Numbered from the stretch's first letter, positions 31,240 through 42,221 are shown. The stretch is DNA of 64,000 nucleotides from Rosa chinensis (GCF_002994745.2 NC_037093.1:67847510-67911509); one strand, 5' to 3'. The notes: a model not told the origin generated them from the letters alone. Translations and numbers: made by a program.

Positions 31240-32520
31240 CAATTAGATATAATCGCAGTAAATCGGCTCTGTGGATCAGATTGTAAATAGGATCCACAGG
31301 TTCCTATCGGAAAGCGAAAGATTTCAATCTTGGCTCAATCATAGCATCATCGGTTAAGGCACTTTGCCTACCGTCGACGTGGCATCGAACCATAAACAAT
31401 TTCACTCAAAAATCAAAAGCAAAGCAGAAAACATAAATGACCCTCACAGTCCCGTTCTAACCATGAAATCACAAGAGCTCAACTTGAACAACAGATAACA
31501 TGACCTTCCTATGTGAATTTTGTCCTGCAACTTACTACAGTTTTAACACACCAAGAAAAATAAAATGTAGCCAAAAATTGTAGCACGAAACCATAAATCA
31601 TTTCAAGCTATCTTCTATTGGCGAAAAATATTGGCTCCAAGCGGCAGTCAAGGCACCACTGAAATGGCTCTTGCTGTTGACTCGTATGTATAGAGCCACA
31701 AAACATTTCCAGTCCTCATCATCAATCACATTATTCAGATTCATGGTTTCTTCCGAGATTACATCGTTCAGGGACATCACACATTTCAATTCTCAATTCT
31801 CATTCATCAGAATTCTTTTCATCTAAAATCATTCAACCCATTTCCAGTTATCATTTTCGATGACAGTACCCACAGAAAACAAACGAAACAACACAAAAGA
31901 CTACAATCGTTCCTTGTACTAAAACAGATTCAAGATTTGGAAAATACAGACTAAAATTTGTGTGATTTAGCTGCTCTGAATTTGGAGGAAAGCTTGAAAA
32001 ATAGCTCACTCCAATCGTGATAGTAGCTATTTCTAGGCACCATGCAAAAGGTTGCTTGTTATGGGATTGAATAACAAACACCCGTGTCTGACTGGAGTGC
32101 CAATCCAAAAATGAAAAAAAATCCAATATAAATTGAAAATCCAAATATCAAAGTCAGAACAAGGTAAATGTACAGTGGATATTGTGTCATGAAACAAAGG
32201 GATGAAATAGTTTCAAGGATCTTCACCCACTAAACTCAATATTGGCTCTAAGCGGCAGTCGGATCACCACAAATTAGGCGCCTGCTGTTGACTCGTGTAT
32301 AGAGCCCTACCATTATCACACTATCTCTAGCTAACCTCAAAACACAACCCAGAAAACCCAGAACAAGTCTCAGATCCCAGAACCCAGAAACAAACAAACA
32401 CTAAATCTGAATGAAACTTAATTACCAAGATTGTATGCGGATTCAAATGCAAAGCTGCGAGCTTTTGGGAGAGGGCTACTAGATGCGTAGGGACTGAAAT
32501 GGAGGCATCGAGCTCCAAGT
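31240..32520 (-). ncRNA. Candidate non-coding transcription unit with two related hairpins
   Basis: Downstream of a strong promoter-like block (32541-32660) I find no coding frame that looks real on the minus strand. Two related segments, 32306-32244 and 31697-31633, can each fold: outer stem GGCTCTA/TAGAGCC (or GGCTC/GAGCC), an internal loop, and an inner AGTC/GACT stem (AGTCAA/TTGACT in the second). The terminal loops differ in sequence. A third perfect stem, CTGTGGATC/GATCCACAG with a 13-nt loop, lies at 31269-31299. A possible first-exon donor, CTTG|GTAATT, is near 32425. Site II plus telo-box plus TATA promoters are typical of plant snoRNA and ribosomal-protein genes, and the internal-loop hairpins could be H/ACA-type, but I could not confirm H or ACA boxes with confidence. 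It could also be an untranslated leader. Confidence 0.35.
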
Positions 32521-32540
32521 TTGGCTTGCCACAGCCATTT

Positions 32541-32660
32541 ACTTATATATTTATAGAGTTGCTGAACCTAACCCTAAAAGTACGGAAGTAGTATTCTATT
32601 GGGCCGAGTCCATACAGTTTGGGCCACTAATCCCAACCTCGTTAATCCACCTCAAGCCCA
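32541..32660 (-). promoter_or_regulatory. Site II / telo-box / TATA promoter block
   Basis: Reading the minus strand, three TGGGCY-type site II elements occur (TGGGCT at 32660-32655; GGCCCA forms at 32625-32620 and 32605-32600). Then a telo-box core (AACCCTAA on the plus strand, about 32570-32577), then CTATAAATATATAAG (32556-32541). This order is the known arrangement of plant snoRNA and ribosomal-protein promoters. Ferrochelatase lies about 300 bp away on the other strand, so the block may serve both directions. Confidence 0.6.
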
Positions 32661-32950
32661 ATGGATTTACAGACGTGATGGCAACTTCCGCAAAAGTTGG
32701 TAAACAATGGCAACCGAACCGCCCTTTCCCTGCAACTACGTGTACAGTCGTTGAAGTCTTCAAACACGTATTAATTCGTTCTCGTTCAGAAGAAAAAGGA
32801 AGGAAGCAAATTAGGAATATAGGAGGAGCTAGTAACCAGTAGTAGTTGGTAGGTAGCGTGTAGAATAATCTCTGTATAAAAGTTGTTGTTGTTGAAGGCG
32901 TTCATTTCACGCTTCTTCTGATTCCAAACGCAAACAAACTCTAACACGCC

Positions 32951-35511
32951 ATGGACGCCGCCGTTTCATGCTCCGGTGCCCTTCCCCAAACGAACCTCTC
33001 CGGCTCCGACCTCTCCCGCTCAGATCATAAATTTCCGCTGTAAGTCCTCCGATCCATCAATCTTGGAATTTCCGATCACTAAAGCTGACTCTTTTATTTT
33101 ATAATAAAGGTTGACTCTTTTATATCCAATTTTTCTGAAAATCCAAAATCGTATTGAAATTTTGAGCAATTGGATGTTTATGTTCGGATTTTGATTCGAT
33201 TGAGTTGTTAGGGGTAGGTCTTCGTGCTCTTACGCGAGGTCAATTGGGGCGGTTTCTTGCAATAAAGGATTGCGAATCGTTCCGAAAAAGCTTGAATTCT
33301 TGTGCTCTGCTGCGTCGAGAGATGAAGAGAGGAATGAAATGGTGTTTGGGGCATCGCATTGCGAGAAGAAAAGCCCTCTTGGGGAGGCATTGTGTGTTGC
33401 TGCGGGTGTATGCACTTATGGTGGGACTGCTGTGGAGTCTCATCACTCCCACATTGCGGAAGAGAAGGTTGGAGTGCTGCTCCTGAATCTTGGAGGACCC
33501 GAGACGCTTGATGATGTTCAGCCGTTTCTGTTTAATCTATTTGCTGACCCGGTATTCTTTCTGCCTTGGATGAATCTGTGTCTGTTTTGTGAATTTTACC
33601 TGATGATGAATTGCAATGCTGTGTGATAGGATATCATACGCCTACCTAGGGCGTTTAGGTTTCTTCAGAAGCCACTGGCAAAATTGATTTCTGTGCTTCG
33701 AGCTCCTAAGAGCAAAGAAGGGTATGCGTCTATTGGAGGTGGTTCGCCCTTGCGTAAGATAACAGATGAGCAGGTAGATATAATGCAGCTTAATTTTTGT
33801 TGAAATTTTTCATTTAACTATTGTTTGCATTGTCCGTCTTGTTCTGCAATAATGAATCTATTAGTAAAGAGTGTTTGCTGGTTTTCAAGTTCTATTCTTT
33901 TCATGAATTTTTGAGCTAAAAAGTTTGTTCACTACATGATAATACAGGCAAATGCACTGAAAATGGCTTTGGAATCAAAGGACATGCCGGTGAATGTCTA
34001 TGTGGGAATGCGGTACTGGTACCCATTCACTGAGGAAGCAGTTCATCAAGTAAGTGTTCCAAGTCTTGTAGAAATAATATTTAATCCTAGGTTGGTTGAT
34101 TGGTTGGTCCTGTCAATGTGTAGGACATGAGAAAATAGAGTGCCAATGTATGTGTATTTTGTCTAATTGAATGATTCAAATAAATGATTTTATTTTTTTC
34201 TCAATTATCTGTGCCAGATTAAGAGGGACAGAATAACCAGGCTTGTTGTCCTGCCTCTATATCCTCAATTCTCTATCTCTACTACTGGATCAAGCGTTCG
34301 TGTGCTCCAGAAGATTTTCAGGTTACTGTTTGTTGCAAGTTCATGTAAATGCTTATGTTTTGTATGCATAGATCAATTGTTCTCAACGTGAGTGCATCTT
34401 GCAGGAATGATCCATATCTATCAAGGTTGCCTGTTTCAGTTATAAATTCATGGTATCAACGTGAAGGTTATATTAAGTCAATGGCTGACTTGATCTCAAA
34501 AGAGCTAGAGAGTTTTTCTGAGCCTGCACAGGTGTGTTTGATTAATTCGTGGACTAATCTGGAAATGCTATTAGATGCAATTGAATCTTCCTGTTTGGTC
34601 TGATACATATGTGATATAAAATCTGTTGGTAGTTTGGTATGGTAACTCAATGAACTTTACATATATGTTGTGTGGACATTAGGTCATGATATTCTTCAGT
34701 GCCCACGGGGTACCACTCAGTTATGTGAAAGACTCTGGAGATCCATACAAAGATCAAATGGAGGAGTGTATCTTTCTAATAATGAAAGAGTTGAAAGCTA
34801 GAGGAATCAATAATGAACATACTCTTGCCTACCAGGTTAGTTAAAACTATAGTTCTAGCTATTAATTCTGTGCCTTTCTTGACTCCTGGAACCAACTTTG
34901 GTTGCTGTCTAGTGCTCGTGGCTCTGACTTTCTGAAATGTTTTTTGCTTCATTTCTGTTTGGCTGGTGAACAGAGCCGAGTTGGTCCTGTACAATGGTTG
35001 AAGCCATACACTGATGAAGTTCTTGTTGAGCTTGGCCAGAAAGGAGTAAAAAGTCTTCTAGCTGTTCCTGTCAGGTATTTCACTCTGTCAAGTAAAAAAG
35101 TTTGCTATGTCCAAGTCTGTTATAGAGCTATGCAGTATGTAGAACAGTTTCTAGTTTCTTACAATGCTGCATTGTCTTTGTATTTCTTTCTAAACCAGCT
35201 TTGTGAGTGAGCACATAGAAACTCTTGAAGAGATAGATATGGAGTACAAGGAGTTGGCCCTCGAATCCGGCATTGAGAATTGGGGCCGAGTCCCTGCCCT
35301 TGGCCTTACCCCTTCATTTATAACAGATCTGGCAGATGCAGTTATAGAGGCTCTACCACTGGCAGCAGCCACTTCAACCCCAAAGACTACCCCAGCAGTT
35401 GATCATGACCCTATGAGATGGGCTATCAAAATGTTCTTTGGTTCATTTCTAGCATTCATTTTGTTCTTTTCACCAAAGATGCTAATGGCATTCAGGAACC
35501 ACCTGATTTGA
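32951..35511 (+). CDS. FC2: Ferrochelatase, plastid type 2 (FC2-like)
   Basis: Inserts Fe2+ into protoporphyrin IX to make protoheme, the last step of the plastid heme branch. Nine exons: 32951-33039, 33212-33551, 33630-33773, 33948-34049, 34218-34321, 34404-34531, 34683-34834, 34974-35074 and 35199-35511, giving 490 aa. All introns are GT/AG. The first about 85 residues form a Ser/Arg-rich transit peptide. The enzyme begins at [32 protein letters not shown] and the signature [13 protein letters not shown] (with the catalytic His) follow, and the C-terminal [13 protein letters not shown] with [13 protein letters not shown] completes the fold. After a short Thr/Pro/Ala linker comes a membrane segment, [19 protein letters not shown], the chlorophyll-a/b-binding-like tail that marks type 2 plant ferrochelatases of thylakoids. 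Nothing is missing. Confidence 0.95.
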
Positions 35512-38154
35512 GGGAATATTGCAATAGCTTACTACCACATGTCATAGAAGCTGCTCCTACGGATTACAATAGATGAAACACCCTAAAGAATACCGCTTCC
35601 TTTTTCAGTTAACCGGTTGACCCTCATACACGGTACAAGATTGCAGTTCTAGAAAGAGAAGTTTTGTATTTAGGCCTTCTTTCGGAAATGTGTCTTTTTA
35701 AAATAATTTTAAACTGATTTTAGTAGGGACGGTGCTTGACAATATTGAGCCTGGTTTTGTGGAAATTAGCTTCATGCGCTGGGTCTCCGAAAATCATACG
35801 TGTATACAGTCCTTGCTATATATATCTATATGATTTTCTATAGATGTGTAATTGGCATATTCTATGATGCAGGAAAGTTCTAAGAAAGAATAGAACACTG
35901 AAAAGCAAATATATCCATACAGTGATTAACAGGTTTCACATGTCGTAAGATAGGTAACGCCTATTTCCCTGGTTAAGTTTCTTTCTGGACTCTAGGGACC
36001 TCTTCCTTTTGAACATAAAGCTGGGAATGTCAAAACTGCGTATGTGAGTATTGAAAGATTAAAAACACTAAAGCACACATAATTGCATATTGAATAAACA
36101 CAACAATCATATCATTACAAAACAGAGTGCAGCATATATATAAACATGTCCCATGAGCCTTCATAACTTGCAGAAGGACTCGTACCAGTAAATGATGAAA
36201 AAGAGGCCATTGCTTAAGAAACAAGTACTTCTGTGATCCTCTCTCTGTTTACTCGCAACTATCTATGGGGCTAGATTTCTAAAAGCTCGTGAATAGAGAG
36301 GTCACAGGGATCCTGTTTATATAGTGACCAGTTTAAACAAAGTCCTCCCCATAAGAGACATCTATATTTGATTAGAACTCAGTCACTATATGTTTATCTT
36401 TGTTTGGTTGCCAATCTGTTTTAGACTTCTTTTTACATTTGTGTGACTCATAACACAAACATCATTCGACAAGGAGTAGAAAACATATTCGATCTCAAAT
36501 TACTTACTCTGCAAGTATTAATAAGTTGTCAATACTTGATATGTATTTCACACATGTTCAAATACGTCTTACAAGTATGTCAATATATACATTAATATTG
36601 ATGTCTAACATCCCTTAGCTTTCAAGTTCTTAATTCTTGATCTTTTTCGTTATGGCGTGCATGGACTGAGATGCACATGACCATCAACCATTTACCCAGA
36701 TCTCCAAGCGAGACTTTGAAAATGATCGAGCCAGTAAGTAAACAACACCACTATAATTCAAAGATGGCGATTGAGTAAAATTTAGCGATCCCACGTAATC
36801 TTGACCGTCTGATCCTGTTCTTGTTAGTTAATTAGAGGGTTGTGTTCCAGAGTTAAGTAATAAATTAATTATGAGAATATTATTGCATGCATCTTAATTA
36901 GCAAAGTAATAATGGAATATTAATTTTTGGACAAGTTCTTTGCATGACACATGCAGACTTTGATTCCGTTTCAGTAGTAATTGGGGCGGGGTGCCGCAGT
37001 AAGCCAGTAACTGGTATGGATTTAATAATTAAATAGAAAATATATAGAGCATTTAATGCCCAATACACACGAACAGGAAGATCCAAAATTCCAAATAATT
37101 GATCCAAAATTCCAAATAATTGAGGCACTGTACTAAAATCAAAGTTCAATAAAAAAATGTCAAACTAAATGTACCCAGTAAATTTATAAGTGAACCCAGC
37201 AGATTTGAATTTTCCAATTTTACCCTAAGTTTATTAATTAAAAATATTTGTCTATATATTCCCACTCTTCGCTATAGACAGTTGCTGATGGCAACTCACT
37301 CTTCGTTCTCGAACTACGATTTTGCTGATTTGTATTTGGCCCCTGCTTTCTAATATCGTCTTGTATCTATGGATTTAATTATTGGGTTTCGGAATATTAA
37401 ATTTTGGTAATCAATACTAGAATAATGTAAAAACATTTCACAAGACATCAAGCCTAATATTCAGTTTGGAGACGACGATATATAGCATCTCCTTTTAGCA
37501 ATTATTTGCAAGTATATAACCACAATCCTCTGTATAATATACCCAGAAATTATCATATGAAAATCATTTGTTGCTCAATCTCTCATGTTGTCTCACTTAA
37601 TTGAAGGCTGAAAACAAATTAGTACTTGAATATTCAATTTGGGTAGTATTCAGAGAAAGAAGGTAACAGCTGCTGGTGATGGTCACCAGCGAGTTGTGGC
37701 CATGAGGAAAGAGTTTACGTTGATATAAATATATTTTAATATTTTAAGTTAGGGTAAAATTGGAAAGTATCATATAAAAAGTCTAGGGTTGAGTATTCTT
37801 AGAAATTAGCTAAGTTCAAATAGAAACATCCTAAAAAAAAGGAATAATAACCATTTACACAATTTTAGGATAAAAATTGTTCACTTACCCAAACACTCTA
37901 AAAGATTGCCCACTTACCCAAACACTCTAAGAGATTATTTCCCTAATACCCAATTAATTCTTTTTTATTTATTTTTGGGACTTTTTTGCCCTCTCCTTCT
38001 TTCTCACTTAGAGGGAGAAGTCATCGGAGACCTTGCCGGACTCCGGTGACCAATGGCCGGCCGCCGACTCCGGTGACCTGAATCAGGCAACCGGGGACCG
38101 TTCATCAGAATCCCGAATCCGGTGACCGGACTAATGATCGGATTTCGGCGTCTG
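35512..38154. other. FC2 3' flank and AT-rich intergenic DNA
   Basis: No gene is supported. Two small direct repeats stand out: a 21-bp unit twice (about 37081-37122, core TCCAAAATTCCAAATAATTG) and a 32-bp unit twice (about 37876-37938, core CACTTACCCAAACACTCTAA). The stretch 38030-38150 is GC-rich with repeated CCGGTGACC and resembles the 5' part of a retroposon, but no ends are found. Confidence 0.5.
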
Positions 38155-38350
38155 AATTTATTGCCCCCTAATAATACCCAATAATCATATTATTGCCCCC
38201 CAATAACCATATTATTACCTCCCAATAATCATATTATTGTCTCCCAATAATCATATTACTGCCTCCCAGTAATCATATTATTACTCTCAATAGTCAAATT
38301 ACTGCTCCCCAATAATAATATTACTGCTCTCCAATAAACATATTAATGGG
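38155..38350. repeat. Minisatellite of about 23 bp
   Basis: About eight degenerate units of a CTCCCAATAATCATATTATTGC type in tandem. Units differ by substitutions (CCCCCAATAACC, CTCCCAGTAATC and others). No coding frame. Confidence 0.8.
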
Positions 38351-38481
38351 GCAATAAACATGCACCCATTCTTCCGGCGACTCGACTCTAAGCCCAGTCA
38401 TGACTTTCCATTTTTTTCTTTCATTCTTCTGCCCACAGTTTACCCAAAAAAAAAAAAAAAACTCTGGGCACCAATCGGAGA

Positions 38482-38620
38482 AGATCCTTCTCATCCTTCA
38501 AACCTCCTGTTGTTGGTGTTGGATATGGGTCCTAGGTTATTGTGACATACAAAGTTCCTCAACTCCAATTATATTAAACATTAGGTTTAGCAGATCCTTC
38601 TCATCCTTCAAACCTCCTGT
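38482..38620. repeat. 28-bp direct repeat with dispersed-repeat filler
   Basis: The string beginning AGATCCTTCTCATCCTTCAA occurs at about 38481 and again at about 38592. Between them, the segment with GTCCTAGGTTATT and GTTCCTCAACTCCA is related to 45617-45665 inside the KH gene intron. Confidence 0.75.
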
Positions 38621-38627
38621 CAACATT

Positions 38628-38704
38628 GGTTTAGCAGTTTGAACTATCATAAACTGTTCCTCCTTCAATGAGGAACAGTTTATGATAGTTCAAACTGCTA
38701 AACC
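38628..38704. repeat. Perfect 35-bp inverted repeat (hairpin)
   Basis: Arms 38628-38662 and 38670-38704 are exact reverse complements, starting GGTTTAGCAGTTTGAACTAT, with a 7-nt spacer CTTCAAT. A diverged single arm occurs at about 45541-45571 in the KH gene intron (TTAGCAGTTCGAACTATC). It looks like a very small foldback element or hairpin-forming MITE; a small-RNA precursor is possible but not shown. Confidence 0.85.
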
Positions 38705-39396
38705 TAACAACAGCTTAAGGTATCAGCTTATGCACTAGCTAGCTTGCATTTTAAAAAAAAAAAAAAATCCCCTCGTTTACCAATTACAAGAGCAACATGA
38801 ATATGCAGAAAAGCTCCAGCCCCTGCTTACCGTCAAAAATACTTGATGGTGGTGTTGTTCCAAAATCTTCTCCCGAAGCACAGAGGCATATGCATGCGTT
38901 CGGTGATTGAGTTTCCTAAACAAAATGGAGGCGTGAATGGAAGGCAAGTATTATGTCTATTTATTTTCTGCATATATCTACCTACTTTTCGACTTTATAT
39001 ACCGCTTTTCACTCTTCTTACTTGGTCAAAACTCAAAGCTTTATTTTCAAAAACAAAGAAAAACTCAGAAGTGCTTCGGACGGAGAGGGGCTGTTTGATT
39101 CCAGTCTTCTTCAAACATATCTCAATAACATATATATAGTCACAATATAACCAAAGAAGAGACATAAAGAGATTCTTAATTTATGGATGGAACAAACAAC
39201 CCCTATTGTGACTATATAGTCACTATATATATAGGAATTTATTGACTATATGATGTAGGAAGAGATTTTAGTTAATTTCAAATTTTCAACAAAGAATCTC
39301 AAAAAGAAAAAAGCGTATTCACATTAAGAAGAATAATTTGAATATTGAAAATTGATATTTAAATAGGCTTCTTAATTATGGAATTAATCATAAATT

Positions 39397-41094
39397 TTTT
39401 TTTTTTTTTGATCAAATTGAGACATACCAATAGTATGCTCCGTTCATAGATTAAGAAATAGTACAAAGACTACTCCAATAAGACACTTATGCTCTGAGTA
39501 GCCTATACCAAATACCAACACCTCGCCTTGCAGGCAATCTATTCTACCTAGTCACACACGCCGAGCACGCAATTGTGGTACGCTAACAACTAAGTACTTC
39601 CACAAGACTCATAGAGGTATCTCTACTAGTATAGACAATAGAAACTAGGATCAACCTATCAAACAACTATTGGCTCCTTACCCTTTGATGGGTCGGAACC
39701 ATGAACTGCTTCCAACACGGTGAATTCCGGTAAACCATTCACCAATTTCTCCGCTTTCCTAGGAGTCTTGACCTTTTTTGCCGGTGACTTTTTCATAGGG
39801 GAAGCATGCACGACCTTAAGCTCCCTTGTCTTATTCTTTGCCCCCTTTGGCCTTCCCGGCCTTTTTTTGTATACTTCCTGCATAGGTTTCACAGGACACA
39901 ATCCCATTGTCATAACATCCAAATTGGTCCGACCTACTGCTAGACTTAGGCGGAGCTTAGAGCTATCCTCTTCATCCACACATTTCCGACGCATACCACA
40001 ACTCGGAGCGGCCTCCATCATCTCCTTCTCCACAGAACTACCACTGCCAATCGGCTCCTGCCGTGGACCACCCGAAACTGGGTCATTACCCGTCTCCACT
40101 AGCTCAGGCACAGGTGCCTCTTTGACTACAGAACTGCCCGCACCACCATCGGTAACGATCTTGCGCTTGATTTCCTTCCTCCCTTTTGGTTTAGCTATTG
40201 GCAGAAACCTCTCGAGTCCAACCTGTGGACTCAGCTGTGCTCCGAACACCATTGATCCCACATGAGGAGACACATCCATACGGCTCAACACCCTCTCAAG
40301 ATTTCGTCGTACCGGCGACTGTTCACTCCTGACCTCCGCCGGCAAGGGCGGCCCAGCACATGGTAAACCCACATGAGTAAGCAAACCACAATCTTGACAT
40401 CTTCCATAGAGATTTTCGAAGAAGAAATCGAGATCTACATCAACCCCATCATCCACCGTGAAGCAACGACGGAAAATCACAGGCTGCAGAAGATCCATCT
40501 CAACCCGGATCCGAATCCTTCCCTCTCCAAACTCTGTTATATCTTTCTGCAGAAACCGCCCCAAAGCACTGCCAATTCTCCTCAAGCACCGATCGGTATG
40601 AAAGTCCGGTGGCAGCCCACGTACCTTGATCCAGAAGGCTATGGTGGAGAGCGGGACATCCTTAATCGCTCCCACTCCATCATAAGGTGCCAGGACAACC
40701 GGAGCTCTGTCAAAACCCCAAGGACCACCGCGAAGAATCCGGTTGCGGTCAGTTGGATCCGTCAAGGTGAACAGAAATCGGTCTCCATGTTCCTGAGTAG
40801 TGTACCGTCCATTCAATCTCCATGCACGACGGAACATGCCCATGAACGATCTTTTGTTAAAAGCCCTAGCCGTCAGCAGCTTCCCCACCAGATACGTCTG
40901 CGAACGCCGCAAACCTTCGCCACGAGCCGGCCGCAGATCCACCGGCCTACGCACATCTGCCAGTCCAAGAGAGGCAGCCAGTCGGACGGCCATCTCATCC
41001 ACCTCCTCCATGCCGTCAAAACTGTGAAGTTTTCTAACTAGGGTTTTTTCCCTCTCTCTCTCGCGTCTAGCGGCTAGGGTTTGATGATGGTTCA
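39397..41094 (-). mobile_element. LINE-type retroposon encoding only an ORF1-like protein
   Basis: The minus-strand element has its poly(A) tail at 39397-39409 (T-run on plus) and 14-bp TSDs ATTAATCATAAATT (39383-39396, 41095-41108). The empty target site is preserved in the tandem neighbour at about 41501-41515, which confirms both ends. It holds one open frame of 478 codons and about 250 bp of 3' UTR; there is no RT. The 5' end coincides with the start codon, so it may be 5'-truncated. Confidence 0.85.
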
Positions 41095-41095
41095 T
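39659..41095 (-). CDS. DUF4283 / zf-CCHC_4 protein (plant LINE ORF1-like)
   Basis: 478 aa, intact. The N-terminus is charged. Residues about 60-210 match the DUF4283 pattern: LVGKLLTARAFNKRSFMGMF, FLFTLTDPTDRNRILRGGPW, and IAFWIKVRGLPPDFHT. Then a CCHC zinc knuckle, CQDCGLLTHVGLPC (about 236-249). The C-terminal half is disordered and basic, with an AT-hook-like RPGRPKGAKNK near 417-427. Plant LINE ORF1 proteins with this layout bind element RNA as chaperones for retrotransposition. RT/endonuclease ORF2 is absent, so the copy cannot move itself. The intact frame suggests recent insertion. Confidence 0.75.
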   Translation of the reverse strand: MNHHQTLAARREREREKTLVRKLHSFDGMEEVDEMAVRLAASLGLADVRRPVDLRPARGEGLRRSQTYLVGKLLTARAFNKRSFMGMFRRAWRLNGRYTTQEHGDRFLFTLTDPTDRNRILRGGPWGFDRAPVVLAPYDGVGAIKDVPLSTIAFWIKVRGLPPDFHTDRCLRRIGSALGRFLQKDITEFGEGRIRIRVEMDLLQPVIFRRCFTVDDGVDVDLDFFFENLYGRCQDCGLLTHVGLPCAGPPLPAEVRSEQSPVRRNLERVLSRMDVSPHVGSMVFGAQLSPQVGLERFLPIAKPKGRKEIKRKIVTDGGAGSSVVKEAPVPELVETGNDPVSGGPRQEPIGSGSSVEKEMMEAAPSCGMRRKCVDEEDSSKLRLSLAVGRTNLDVMTMGLCPVKPMQEVYKKRPGRPKGAKNKTRELKVVHASPMKKSPAKKVKTPRKAEKLVNGLPEFTVLEAVHGSDPSKGKEPIVV

Positions 41096-41716
41096 TAATC
41101 ATAAATTATTCTTTTGGATATATCGGGATGCTCGAGCAAAATCTTAGTTGGGATTCCAAATATATATTTGCATAATATTCTTTAGTATCTAGGATTTCAT
41201 TTCCGATTTTTTATTTAATGAGGTTTAATTAGGTTTTCTAGTTTTAGTCTATAATAATTTTTTTTTTTTTGTTTCTAGTTGTATTAGATTTATTCTATGT
41301 GCCTTATATAAGGCATCACTTAGATTATAATTTTCATTCAAGTTATCAATAATAATAAAAAATATTAGGGAGGTTTCTTGATGTAGGACAAGATTTTAGC
41401 CAATTTCAACAAATAATCTAGAAAAGAAAAAAGCGTCTTCACATTAAGAAGAATTATTTGAATATTAGAAATTGGTATTCAAATAGGCTTCTTAATGATG
41501 AAATTAATCATAAATTACTCTTTTGGAATATATCAAGATTCTTGAGCAAAATCTTAGTTGGGATTCCAAATACATATTTGCGTAATATTCTTTAGTATCT
41601 AGGATTCTATTTTCGATTTTTATTTAATGAGGTTTAATTAGGTTTCCTAGTTTTAGTCTACAATAAATTGTTCTTTTTGTTTTATAGAATTAGGTTTATG
41701 CTATGTGCCCTATATA

Positions 41717-42030
41717 GGGGTTGCCTATAGTACTTGGATGTTTATCATAAACTCATTTTAGATCTAATTGAACCAAAATTACAATTTAGTTTAACAAAAT
41801 TTACAACATTGACAACAAAGTTATCACATTTACATATAATTGAACTAAGTTATCACATCAACAACAACTTGTTTATAAACTTGTAAAAATATCGTAGGTG
41901 GAATAATTACCTCTAATAGAACTAAAATTACCCAAAAAATTAACTCTATTTACCACAATGGCAACAAAATTGTTGTTAGATTTGTAAATAAGTGTATCAC
42001 ATATTTGCAGGCACCATAGAATTCCCCCCC
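41717..42030. mobile_element. 314-bp MULE-type MITE
   Basis: Interrupts LTR-like unit 2 with a perfect 9-bp TSD CCCTATATA (41708-41716, 42031-42039), the Mutator size. The ends GGGGTTGCCTATAGTAC and, reversed, GGGGGAATTCTATGGTGC form an imperfect terminal inverted repeat. Inside are AT-rich repeats with the cores ACAAAGTTATCACAT and CTAAAATTACC. No transposase. Confidence 0.75.
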
Positions 42031-42221
42031 CCCTATATAAGGCACATCTTAGATTGTAATTTTCATTCAAGTTATCAATAAACAAATTGAGAAATGTTTG
42101 AAGAAGACTGGAATCAAACAATCCCTCTCCATCCGAAGCTCTTCTGAGTTTTTCTTTGTTTTTGAAAATAAAGCTCCGAGTCTTGACCAAGTAAGAAGAG
42201 TGAAAAACAGTATATAAAGTC

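Larger units (their letters stand above)
39252..42080 (+). repeat. Tandem pair of about 430-bp LTR-like units, each interrupted
   Basis: Unit 1 (39252-39396 plus 41109-41378) and unit 2 (41379-41716 plus 42040-42080) both start TGATGTAGGA and run through AAAAAAGCG, CACATTAAGAAGAAT and GGCTTCTTAAT to TTTTCATTCAAGTTATCAATA. Unit 1 is split by the ORF1-only retroposon; unit 2 is split by a 314-bp MITE. The orientation and the polyadenylation-like end suggest LTR copies or a TRIM relic. Confidence 0.75.
38991..42221. repeat. Inverted pair of about 135-bp repeats
   Basis: 38991-39127 and 42086-42221 are reverse complements at roughly 90% by eye (core TCACTCTTCTTACTTGGTCA and CCAGTCTTCTTCAAACAT). 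They enclose the duplicated LTR-like units and the LINE insertion. No TSD was found for a single element with these ends. Confidence 0.7.

Noticed and set aside
31270..31355. C/D-box snoRNA on the minus strand (GATGATG near 31350, CTGA near 31276)
   Set aside because: The C box is imperfect, no terminal stem pairs the two boxes, and the CTGA is part of the 9-bp hairpin. Evidence is too weak to call.
31375..31395. Possible tRNA B box (GGTTCGATGCC on minus)
   Set aside because: No A box at the right distance and no cloverleaf could be drawn.
31598..31789. 63-codon minus frame over the first hairpin
   Set aside because: It spans the hairpin and has no domain; the related hairpin at 32244-32306 does not keep this frame.
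40373..41041. 222-codon plus-strand frame opposite the DUF4283 gene
   Set aside because: Antisense shadow of the intact minus-strand frame, with no recognisable domain.
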